The notes under the pieces were generated by a model. The model had not been told where the DNA came from. It searched no databases and saw nothing but the letters and a program-made list of their open reading frames with translations. A DNA stretch of 7,396 bases from Desulfuromonadales bacterium (GTDB lineage: Bacteria > Desulfobacterota > Desulfuromonadia > Desulfuromonadales > UBA2294), in contig JACUTX010000128.1 in NCBI GenBank assembly GCA_014859615.1, positions 1-7,396 on the forward strand, read 5' to 3'. Each line of letters begins with the position of its first letter. The first letter of the stretch is position 1. Position numbers and translations under genes: made by a program. Shown here piece after piece: positions 1 to 6,882 of the stretch.

Positions 1-1346
1 GCAGCGAGCATAAACTCTTCAATCAGACGATGCGCCATGGTTCTTTCGACCCGGACGATCGACACCGGAACCCCGGCGGCGTCGAGCAGAATCTCGGTTT
101 CGGGGATGTCAAGATCGAGCGCCCCCCGTTTTAAACGCATCTGCGTCAATTTTTGCGCCAGATCCTGCATAAAATAGAGTTGACGCATAAACATCGGCGC
201 ATCGGACTGAAGCGCGTGGTCGAGAAAATCCTGGACATCGGTATAGGTGAGTCGGGCGTGACTGCAAATAACGGCCGAAGAGAAGGTCGATTCCAGCACC
301 GCGGCGTTCTGATCGAACAAGATCTCGGCGACCATGACCAGACGATCAACCTGCGGATTGAGCGAACAGATTCCGTTGCTCAGCGTCTCCGGCAACATCG
401 GAATACAGATGCCGGGGAGATAGACGCTGGTTCCGCGTTGCAACGCTTCCAGATCGATCAGACCATTTTCCGGGACGTAATGCGCAACATCGGCAATCGC
501 AACAAAGAGGCGATAGTGACCGGACGGCTCAACAATCAGAGTCACAGCATCATCAAAATCCTTGGCCGTCTCACCATCGATCGTCACAAACGGCAAGAGT
601 CGCAGATCTTTTCGTCCATGACACTCTTCTAACGTCACTCTCTGACAGACCTCTTGAGCCAACGACGCCACCCCGGCGGGGAATGCTGATGCAAAGCCGA
701 ACCGACGTGCAATGATCCGCATATCGATCCCCTGTTCATCGGCATCGCCGATAATTTCGGTGATGGTTCCGGTCAATTCACGGCTCTGCTGCGAATTTTT
801 TGCCAACTGCAAAACAACAATCTGCCCCGGTTTTAGCCGAGCGGGGCGCTGACCGATCACCCGGATCGCACTCCCGGTCTCCTGCGCCACCGGCAGCACA
901 AAACCGCTGTCGTTGCGCAGCTGATATTGACCGACAAACTCCTGCTGCAGCCGTTCAAGAACTTCAACCACCCGCCCCTCAGGCCGGTTGCCGCGCGAGC
1001 CGGCAATTGCGACCGCAACCAGATCGCCGTGCATAGCGCCAAACAGAGCAGGCTTTGGCACCATGACCTCATGTCGGCCCTCATCAAAAGGGACGAGTCC
1101 AGAGCCGTTGCGAAGGAGCCGGAGCCGCCCTTGAACTGTTTTTTTCGGCTGCAGCAGAACAAACTTGCCGCCGCGCATCGACCGCAGCTCGCCCTGGCTC
1201 ACCATCTCATGCAAAAGCTGATACAGCTCTTTTTTCTGCCGCGACGAGACGCCGAGTGCCGCAGCAATCTCCCGCCCCGATCGGGGGCGTTTCGAGCGGG
1301 AGATAATCTTTACAATTTCAGTACGATTTATTTCCATGATTTGCAT
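1..1346 (-). CDS. rnr: Ribonuclease R (RNB-family 3'-5' exoribonuclease), 3' end outside window
   Basis: The reading frame runs uninterrupted from an ATG at 1346 to the left edge, giving 448 codons. Residues about 8-65 form a winged-helix domain (HTH_12 type), followed by cold-shock/OB domains (about 70-230, including GRLRLLRNGSGLVPF) and the start of the RNB catalytic domain. The catalytic loop is IDGETAKDFDDAV (residues 256-268), with the four metal-binding aspartates D257, D263, D265 and D266 all present. VYLPGICIPMLPETLSNG (308-325) and HRLIEEFMLA (439-448) are also RNase R/VacB hallmarks. RNase R is a cytoplasmic, processive, hydrolytic exonuclease that degrades structured RNA, including rRNA and mRNA fragments. 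The rest of RNB and the C-terminal S1 domain lie beyond position 1. The gene follows the pilY1 terminator and is probably a separate unit. The start is uncertain: 1346 and 1337 both fit the family, which usually begins just before the winged helix. In-frame ATGs at 1397 and 1415 also exist, and none has a good Shine-Dalgarno. RNase II is less likely because of the N-terminal winged helix. Confidence 0.95.
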   Translation of the reverse strand, partial: MQIMEINRTEIVKIISRSKRPRSGREIAAALGVSSRQKKELYQLLHEMVSQGELRSMRGGKFVLLQPKKTVQGRLRLLRNGSGLVPFDEGRHEVMVPKPALFGAMHGDLVAVAIAGSRGNRPEGRVVEVLERLQQEFVGQYQLRNDSGFVLPVAQETGSAIRVIGQRPARLKPGQIVVLQLAKNSQQSRELTGTITEIIGDADEQGIDMRIIARRFGFASAFPAGVASLAQEVCQRVTLEECHGRKDLRLLPFVTIDGETAKDFDDAVTLIVEPSGHYRLFVAIADVAHYVPENGLIDLEALQRGTSVYLPGICIPMLPETLSNGICSLNPQVDRLVMVAEILFDQNAAVLESTFSSAVICSHARLTYTDVQDFLDHALQSDAPMFMRQLYFMQDLAQKLTQMRLKRGALDLDIPETEILLDAAGVPVSIVRVERTMAHRLIEEFMLA

Positions 1347-1360
1347 AGTAAAGGGAAAGC

Positions 1361-1373
1361 TGCCGGACCGGCA
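1361..1373. repeat. Perfect short palindrome upstream of rnr
   Basis: Six-base arms TGCCGG and CCGGCA flank a single central base, ending 14 bases before the 1346 ATG of rnr. As RNA it could form only a short stem (four pairs, five-base loop), and no U-tract follows directly, so it is not a convincing terminator. It could be an operator half-site pair or chance. If translation began at 1397 it would be coding. Confidence 0.4.
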
Positions 1374-1376
1374 ATC

Positions 1377-1382
1377 ATTATC
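1377..1382 (-). promoter_or_regulatory. Possible -10 element (GATAAT) for rnr
   Basis: The minus-strand hexamer GATAAT matches the sigma-70 -10 consensus at five of six positions. It lies downstream of the pilY1 terminator and about 30 bases before the rnr ATG at 1346. No good -35 hexamer is found 16-18 bases upstream, because that space is the terminator's C/T-rich tail. It is offered only because rnr needs an entry point after the terminator. A second weak pair, TTGATC (1461-1456) and TATTAA (1437-1432) with an 18-base spacer, lies upstream of the terminator. Confidence 0.2.
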
Positions 1383-1397
1383 ATCCTTTGCACTCAT

Positions 1398-1428
1398 AAA
1401 AAAGGGGCGGCCCATACTGGACCGCCCC
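1398..1428 (-). terminator. Rho-independent terminator of the pilin/pilY1 operon
   Basis: On the minus strand GGGGCGGUCC pairs with GGGCCGCCCC, a ten-pair stem with one G-U wobble and the five-base loop AGUAU. It is followed immediately by six U residues (1403-1398). It begins 29 bases past the pilY1 stop codon. The plus-strand reading has only a weak T-run after the stem, so the signal is directional and ends transcription coming from pilY1. Confidence 0.9.
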
Positions 1429-1457
1429 GCTTTAATATCTCAATCCCGGTGAACAGA

Positions 1458-4400
1458 TCAATCCCGCCGCTCAACCCAGGAACGCATGCCGCTGCGGACT
1501 TTAAGGGCTGTCTCAAAATCAAAATCGATGATATTACCAGAGCCCTGCTGCACAAAACCTGTCGCCATATCACCGGACAGCGAGCTATCAGCATTATCAT
1601 TTTGCTGACCAAGATGCACACCGACGCTCGAGGTCGATCCGTCCCCGAGTGAATAAGAATCGAGAATTCTCCCGACCCCGGAGCCGTCAGCCAGCAGTTT
1701 TACCCCTTTCCCCCCCTGGAAAACCGCTTTTTTGAAAGCTGTGCCGGTTTCATAATAAGGGGCATAAAGCGTACTCTCACCACCATAGGAACAATCATCG
1801 CCGGTGGGCAAATAGGTACTGAAGAGCGCCAACCCGCCGACAACAGCCGGCTTGTTCAGGCTCCGTTCAGCCGAAGTGTCGCCCACCGGCAACGCCTTGA
1901 TCCAGCCATCTTTGGCCCTGGCAAAGCTGAGCAGATTGTTAAAAGTACTGGCTGTCCCCGTCTTGGCGGGACACGGTTGCCTGCCTGCAGGGAGGAAGCC
2001 ATCATTATCCAGAGTCAAATCAAAAACCGGGTCAGAATAGGAGACCGGATCGGCACTAGAACACTTTACAGCGCCGGTGGTGAGGACCGCTATCGGGGTT
2101 GCATTCAGAAGGTTTCCGACCTCAAGAACTCTGTTCTTCTCAAAATTCTGATAATATGCGGGAACAGTTGTTTTGTAGCTCTTGTTGAAGAACGGGTCCT
2201 TGATCCCGATCAGATACTCCTGATTCATAGTATTTTCATCGCCACCCGCCTTATTATTAAGATAACGGCCGGTCCCGAAATAGGCCCAGGTGTTGCCGTT
2301 ATGGTCGATACTCAACGCTCCCGGCGCCGTGATCGGCCGCGGTGAATTGAACAGTTTCTGCAGCGACCACTGGGTCGGATCCGTCTTGTAAGTCGGAACC
2401 GTCTGATCCGCCGTCGAATCGAGGGTGAGGATCCGGTAAACCGACCCTTTCCAGTCAGCGGGTTGATTACTGTTGGCTTGATTGTTATAGGTCGTCGCCA
2501 TGTATGCGGCATCGACGCTGAAATTCAGATAGCGGTCGTAAGCGGTCGGTGCATTAAAGAAAGCTCGCGGATCGTCCACCTCTGTCCACCAGTCTTTCGC
2601 TGGCGAAATGGTGGTATACGGTGCACCGGTTGCCAGATCGACAATATAGATGCGCCCATTGGTGATACTCTCCCCTTTGTAGTTGGGGTCAGTTCCGGCA
2701 GAAAGAGTACCGGCATCAGGGCCGTTGCCGAAGACCAGAAACCATTTCGATTCAGTGGCATCTTCAACCCGCATCACCGTCGGGATCGACCGGGTAAAAC
2801 CGAGGCCGTCATAGGCTCTTTCCCAGAGGAGCTTGGGATTGCGCGGTTCGGTAATATCAAAAGCCATATAGCTCGGATTAAAATCTCGGCGAACTAAAGT
2901 GCCGGTCCCATTAAAATCACCGTTCACCGTGGTGAGACCGCCACCGGTGTTCATGCCAACGACCATCACTGTCCCCCACCCATGCGGATGAGCTGCATCG
3001 ACAGCAAAAATTCTGGCATCAAAGATACGGGGCTGCATATCCATGTAAAAAACATGGGTATATTCAGGACGGGTGAGCCACTTCAGATGCGGCAACAGAC
3101 TCTGGGGAATATACGCCCAGAGCTCCGATCCGATCGGCTTGTTGCTTGCTGTATCGGGATCTTCAAACTTTTGCGTCGTCTTGTTATACTGCCATGAGGT
3201 AAAAGCGTGCAGCATCCCGTCGTTGGCTCCGACATAGACCACCGTCTCCCTGTTTTTATAGAGATTGTAAAAGTCCCCGTATGAAGCGTCGCCATAGATC
3301 AGATCGAACCGGTCCGGTGGTGCAGCTAATGATATCGGGGTTGAATTAATGATATCACCGAGTTTCCAGACCTCACCGCCGATCCGGCGATCGCGCATCT
3401 TCGTGTTCCCGGTATCGATAAAAGAGGTCGGAGCTGGATCTGTTCGCGGATCGTCACCACGGATAAATGCAATCAGATTATTGATTCGCGTATCTTCTTC
3501 CTTGCCGAGTTCGTCATAACCATTTTCGGGGGTGCCATCCTGCAGAGCGAGATACGGTCTTATTGCGGTCGAGGCCGTTGTAAAGGGGAGAAATTCACCC
3601 GAACCGACAACGCCGTCAAAATTCAGATCAATCCCGGTGAAAATATTACGATCAGCCGAAGCGGTCGCAGCGAGGCGCTTTCCCGCTTCCCAGACCACTT
3701 TAATATCCCCCAGCTCGATTTGATCCGAACTGGTATAGTTGGTCGCCGGAAAGGGAGTATCTGAACTGACCGCGAAACGCGAAACCTTGGTCGATCCGTC
3801 GGGATCAATCAAAAACTTGATAATTTTATCCTTGGTGAAGTCGAGCTGTTGATTATTATCGGTATCTTCGCGCATATTCCCGTATTTATCGATCCAGAGC
3901 GATTGCAGATAGCCGGTCCAGGCGACATCACGCGGCACCCCGTCAGCTGTCGGTACCAATCGCTTCGGGCGGTAATAGGCCTGAACCAGATTCCCGTCCC
4001 CCTGTCCGGAGGTTGCCAGTACCGAAACCGCCGTACCGGAAGCAGACCGGCGTAGAATCGACTCCACCACCTCTTCAAGAGCTTTCTCGATCTTATCGCC
4101 CCCGTCGGCGTAAAAAAAACCTTTTGGCAGGCAGTTGTCGTTAGGAAAATCCTTGTCGCAAAGAGCGGCCCCTTTCATCCACTCCTCATCCAGATCCGGG
4201 ACGCCGTTGTCGTTCATATCGTCAAAATTACCATATTTTCCGGCTAGATACATCGGATTCAGAGGGATTTTTGGCGTTTTATACTCAACGTCTGAGGCGC
4301 GAAAGGCGATGGCGTAGGTGCGAAAAGATTGCTTGTTCTCATAATCAGGACGCATATCGTTTTTAAATGCATCGTAGGCCAGAGCAGCGAGTGAAAAGGT

Positions 4401-5789
4401 CCCTTGTGAATCCCCTTGACTAGGGCAGATCCCTTTGAAATTGGCAAGATTATCAATTGTCTGCGTCCGGCAGTTCGTATTGGGATCGCCGACCTTTTCG
4501 GCAAGCAAACCTTCGGTTCCGACCAGCCCCTCAAGTTGTGTGATTTCGGCCAGAAGCGCAACGACATCCGGATTGTACCCTCCTGCTTCATTCCCGGCGG
4601 CGAATATTGGATCATCGCGGTAGCCAGAGTTAAAAGGACTGTGCGGGATTTTATCGTGTTCTCTACTTGGATACTCATCATTAATGATGACAATACTGTT
4701 CTTCTGGCACCAGCTGTCCACCGGATCTACCCACGCATTTTTAACTTCGCAGCCATAAAAATTAAATCCATCATCACTGCTCACTATTTTTCCTAATTTA
4801 TCAACGGGACAGTAATCTTTCTGCGCCGCCGTGTTGCCACGCAGATAACGGACACCATCGTAAAACATTTCGGCCAGCGGATCGTAGTCCTTGTTCGTAT
4901 AGGTATCGATGTATCTGAGCATCGAGACTGAATTTGAAGGAACAGCCCCGTTAGCCGCAATATAGTCACTGATATCTGCGATCGGCTGACGCAAAATCCC
5001 CCCCTGATCAAATTTATTGTGCGAGTAGGACATCAGACCGAACAACATCTTCTCCTTATAGCGTTGTAAAAGCCCTTCCGGCCTTGAGCCGGGTTGATAT
5101 GTAGTGCAGTTTTTTTCCGGCAGAGCCTCGGTACAGGTTTCAACCAGAACAGACAGGGTGTCAAGTATCGTTTCCGTCGTAACCTTCTTTCCTTTATTGT
5201 TGATAGTGGTGACGTTGCCGATAATATCCATTGTGGTTCCAGTATTACTGAACAGGTAACCGGAGACAGCATAAGTGGAGGGGACCAGTCTGTTTAAATC
5301 AGCCCCGCTATAACTCTTCTTCCACCCTCTATCGGTTGGAATATCCCCCCGGATGAGTGTTGTCCCGTACGGAACATCGTTGGTTCTTCTCCCCCCGGTA
5401 AGGGCTTTGCGCAGAAAATCGGCATTCGACATCGTCACCCAGTTCAGAAAATTGCCGCTCCAGTAGCTATTACTCGTCGTATAGTGGTTAGCACCGATTG
5501 TCCCCTTAGGACTGAATTGACCACTGTTTTTATACTCATACTCCTTGCGGCTATCAAAATAGCCCCAGTAATCGACGGTGTTTTTATAATCTTCGTGGTA
5601 CCCTTTTGTAAAGCCGGTCCAATCGTTACTGATCATAATCAGAACATTTGGCTTGGTCGGTTCGGTCACAATCGATGGGTACTGTTCATAGCTGATCATC
5701 GTATTCAAGGCAGAAGCCGGAGCCGCCAAACAGAGGAACAGGAGAATAGAGCTGAGGCTCACGGCCAGTAAACGCATCACTATTTTCAT
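1458..5789 (-). CDS. pilY1: PilY1-family type IV pilus tip/assembly protein
   Basis: The 1443-residue protein starts with a Sec signal peptide (about 1-27, ending PASA). Residues about 47-500 form a vWA-like region: PNVLIMISND, WGYFDS (75-80), WSGNFLNWVTMSNADFL (110-126) and TYAIAF (491-496). The C-terminal part is the PilY1 beta-propeller (about 805-1200), with KLGDIINSTP (809-818), YVGANDGMLHAF (852-863), ELWAYIPQSLLPHL (889-902), FGNG (1020-1023) and FGTGRY (1171-1176). Acidic calcium-type loops are visible at 524-535, 642-650 and 721-732. Twelve cysteines remain after the signal peptide, nine at 219-553 and three at 1243-1333, suggesting disulfides in an exported protein. In known systems PilY1 caps the minor-pilin complex at the pilus tip and affects adhesion, surface sensing and retraction. 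The length is within the family's broad range, somewhat longer than the Pseudomonas protein. The canonical MIDAS motif is not intact (see findings). The start at 5789 is supported by an AGGGGG ribosome site eight bases upstream. The gene is the last of the operon. Confidence 0.95.
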   Translation of the reverse strand: MKIVMRLLAVSLSSILLFLCLAAPASALNTMISYEQYPSIVTEPTKPNVLIMISNDWTGFTKGYHEDYKNTVDYWGYFDSRKEYEYKNSGQFSPKGTIGANHYTTSNSYWSGNFLNWVTMSNADFLRKALTGGRRTNDVPYGTTLIRGDIPTDRGWKKSYSGADLNRLVPSTYAVSGYLFSNTGTTMDIIGNVTTINNKGKKVTTETILDTLSVLVETCTEALPEKNCTTYQPGSRPEGLLQRYKEKMLFGLMSYSHNKFDQGGILRQPIADISDYIAANGAVPSNSVSMLRYIDTYTNKDYDPLAEMFYDGVRYLRGNTAAQKDYCPVDKLGKIVSSDDGFNFYGCEVKNAWVDPVDSWCQKNSIVIINDEYPSREHDKIPHSPFNSGYRDDPIFAAGNEAGGYNPDVVALLAEITQLEGLVGTEGLLAEKVGDPNTNCRTQTIDNLANFKGICPSQGDSQGTFSLAALAYDAFKNDMRPDYENKQSFRTYAIAFRASDVEYKTPKIPLNPMYLAGKYGNFDDMNDNGVPDLDEEWMKGAALCDKDFPNDNCLPKGFFYADGGDKIEKALEEVVESILRRSASGTAVSVLATSGQGDGNLVQAYYRPKRLVPTADGVPRDVAWTGYLQSLWIDKYGNMREDTDNNQQLDFTKDKIIKFLIDPDGSTKVSRFAVSSDTPFPATNYTSSDQIELGDIKVVWEAGKRLAATASADRNIFTGIDLNFDGVVGSGEFLPFTTASTAIRPYLALQDGTPENGYDELGKEEDTRINNLIAFIRGDDPRTDPAPTSFIDTGNTKMRDRRIGGEVWKLGDIINSTPISLAAPPDRFDLIYGDASYGDFYNLYKNRETVVYVGANDGMLHAFTSWQYNKTTQKFEDPDTASNKPIGSELWAYIPQSLLPHLKWLTRPEYTHVFYMDMQPRIFDARIFAVDAAHPHGWGTVMVVGMNTGGGLTTVNGDFNGTGTLVRRDFNPSYMAFDITEPRNPKLLWERAYDGLGFTRSIPTVMRVEDATESKWFLVFGNGPDAGTLSAGTDPNYKGESITNGRIYIVDLATGAPYTTISPAKDWWTEVDDPRAFFNAPTAYDRYLNFSVDAAYMATTYNNQANSNQPADWKGSVYRILTLDSTADQTVPTYKTDPTQWSLQKLFNSPRPITAPGALSIDHNGNTWAYFGTGRYLNNKAGGDENTMNQEYLIGIKDPFFNKSYKTTVPAYYQNFEKNRVLEVGNLLNATPIAVLTTGAVKCSSADPVSYSDPVFDLTLDNDGFLPAGRQPCPAKTGTASTFNNLLSFARAKDGWIKALPVGDTSAERSLNKPAVVGGLALFSTYLPTGDDCSYGGESTLYAPYYETGTAFKKAVFQGGKGVKLLADGSGVGRILDSYSLGDGSTSSVGVHLGQQNDNADSSLSGDMATGFVQQGSGNIIDFDFETALKVRSGMRSWVERRD

Positions 5790-6160
5790 TAGCTTGGCCC
5801 CCTTAACAAAATAATTTCGATAACTTCAGCATCGACAATAATCAGCTTTACAATTGGGGAATTATTCAATTGCGCCAGATCGATCTCCACACCCTGTTTT
5901 GTTACAATCATGCCGGGTGCCGCCAGATAAGAAGTGATACGATAGGTCGCCTCATCTTGTAAACGCACGAGCCCATCGACAACGCCTTTAAAAAAGCCGG
6001 TTTTTTCAATCGCAAGTTCATCAACCTTCTGTTTGGTAGAGAGGTTCGTTTTTGTGCTTGATGACCAGACCGGAGGAACCAAAAGGAGTAGCAGAATAAA
6101 CAGAGACAACACTGGTCCGTAAAGTTGATTTTTAATTTTCATATTCATCCTGAATCTCAT
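5789..6160 (-). CDS. Small secreted or membrane-anchored protein of unknown function, coupled to pilY1
   Basis: The 123-residue protein begins with a basic N-terminus and a strong hydrophobic segment (about 13-32, with a run of leucines), fitting a signal peptide that may be cleaved near the serines at 33-35. There is no lipobox cysteine. The remaining roughly 90 residues alternate hydrophobic and polar positions (FFKGVVDGLVRLQDEATYRI at 56-75, VKLIIVDAEVIEIILL at 104-119), which suggests beta strands. The ATG at 6160 is supported by AAGGAG eight bases upstream. It lies 31 bases after pilX and overlaps the pilY1 start by one base. I do not recognise a named family with confidence. The size, export signal and beta-rich pattern resemble PilY2 or small OB-like periplasmic proteins, and the position points to a PilY1 or minor-pilin partner. 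Both ideas are inference. Confidence 0.85.
   Translation of the reverse strand: MRFRMNMKIKNQLYGPVLSLFILLLLLVPPVWSSSTKTNLSTKQKVDELAIEKTGFFKGVVDGLVRLQDEATYRITSYLAAPGMIVTKQGVEIDLAQLNNSPIVKLIIVDAEVIEIILLRGPS
5798..5804 (-). promoter_or_regulatory. Ribosome binding site of pilY1, inside the upstream gene
   Basis: AAGGGGG lies eight bases before the pilY1 ATG and falls within the last codons of the preceding small gene. That gene's TAA stop shares one base with the pilY1 ATG (TAATG). This fixes the pilY1 start and implies translational coupling, so pilY1 synthesis should follow translation of the small gene. Confidence 0.75.
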
Positions 6161-6168
6161 AATGAGAT

Positions 6169-6174
6169 CTCCTT
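6169..6174 (-). promoter_or_regulatory. Ribosome binding site of the small secreted gene
   Basis: AAGGAG lies eight bases before the ATG at 6160. It is the strongest Shine-Dalgarno in the window and selects this ATG over the internal methionines at residues 5 and 7. Confidence 0.75.
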
Positions 6175-6191
6175 TTATCTCTGAATTTAAT

Positions 6192-6860
6192 TTAATTTTT
6201 AAAGAGATAGCTCACAGCGATTTTGGAACTTGAATTGCGCACGGCATAGGCATCGACATCCAGATCGACCCCAAGATAAGTCGCAGCGCTAGCACCTTCA
6301 CCGGCCGATCCTGCACCAAATTCAGCACCACCTCCTCCTTTACCGTAAGTGATCTCTTGCTCCGCAATGCGGACAAACACATCACCCATTTCGTTGGGGC
6401 TGCGGATCAACAGATCAAACTTGCCGTCGGTGCGTGGAGGCTCGGTTCCAAGGAGTCTACTCAAAAAAACATTATTGCTGGAATCGACCCAGGCATTGGT
6501 AATTGTATCGACACCGGTTGCGCCGATCGCCAGATCGGGTGAATAGCGCGGAACAACATTATCGTCAGGATCGGGGAGCGTCGCAAAATGCAAACCTTTA
6601 AGGCTATAATCGGGAACCTCAGCGTTCATGATTGTTTCACTGATAAGGGTTCCAACTGCGTACGCACCTCCATCTGCAAGATTAAAAGCAACTCTGCTCG
6701 ATCTATCATTTGCGGCAATCTGCACCTCGAAGGTACTGTTGTCGAGAGCACCGATACAGAGGATGGTGAGTACAACCAGAACTAGCATTGTAACAATCAG
6801 GATAAATCCCTGCTCGTTTACAGGCTTTGATGGCTGTAGTGTGATTCGTTCCCCATGCAT
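6192..6860 (-). CDS. pilX: PilX-like minor pilin
   Basis: This is a 222-residue type IV prepilin with a 17-residue hydrophilic leader preceding the peptidase site, Gly18|Phe19. The mature N-terminus is a hydrophobic helix (about 19-40), then IAANDRSSRVAFNLADGGAY (48-67), matching the PilX_N pattern (usually IAGNDR..AF.AAEAG). A glycine-rich stretch (174-189, GKGGGG then GAGSAGEGA) precedes a final strand SKIAVSYLF, as in the deltaproteobacterial members I recall. PilX is an inner-membrane-inserted minor pilin that joins PilV and PilW in the priming and tip complex carrying PilY1. The mature +5 position is Val rather than Glu (see findings). The ATG at 6860 has GGAG eight bases upstream. The gene starts 22 bases after pilV ends. 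GspK-like naming is possible, but the neighbours support PilX. Confidence 0.88.
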   Translation of the reverse strand: MHGERITLQPSKPVNEQGFILIVTMLVLVVLTILCIGALDNSTFEVQIAANDRSSRVAFNLADGGAYAVGTLISETIMNAEVPDYSLKGLHFATLPDPDDNVVPRYSPDLAIGATGVDTITNAWVDSSNNVFLSRLLGTEPPRTDGKFDLLIRSPNEMGDVFVRIAEQEITYGKGGGGAEFGAGSAGEGASAATYLGVDLDVDAYAVRNSSSKIAVSYLFKN

Positions 6861-6882
6861 TTTTAAATCTCCATTTTTTTCA

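Noticed and set aside
153..632. 159-codon open frame on the plus strand
   Set aside because: It lies wholly antisense to the RNB catalytic region of rnr, including the IDGE and DFDDA codons, and shows no family motif.
1395..1415. ATG codons at 1415 and 1397 as the rnr start
   Set aside because: They lie inside the terminator hairpin and U-tract, lack a ribosome site, and would add an N-terminal tail not typical of the family. Kept only as alternatives.
927..1652. 241-codon open frame on the plus strand
   Set aside because: It is antisense to the rnr start, the terminator and the end of pilY1, all strongly supported on the minus strand. Its predicted protein has no recognisable domain and its composition looks like reverse-strand shadow.
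2463..2897. 144-codon open frame on the plus strand
   Set aside because: It is antisense to the conserved PilY1 propeller; no start signal or domain is visible.
4259..4693. 144-codon minus-strand open frame in another frame of pilY1
   Set aside because: It overlaps pilY1 on the same strand in a different frame, with a low-complexity, basic and serine-rich product typical of frame shadows.
1458..5789. PilY1 considered as a possible multihaem or redox protein because of its cysteines and probable metal-reducing host
   Set aside because: No CxxCH haem-binding motif is present anywhere in the protein.
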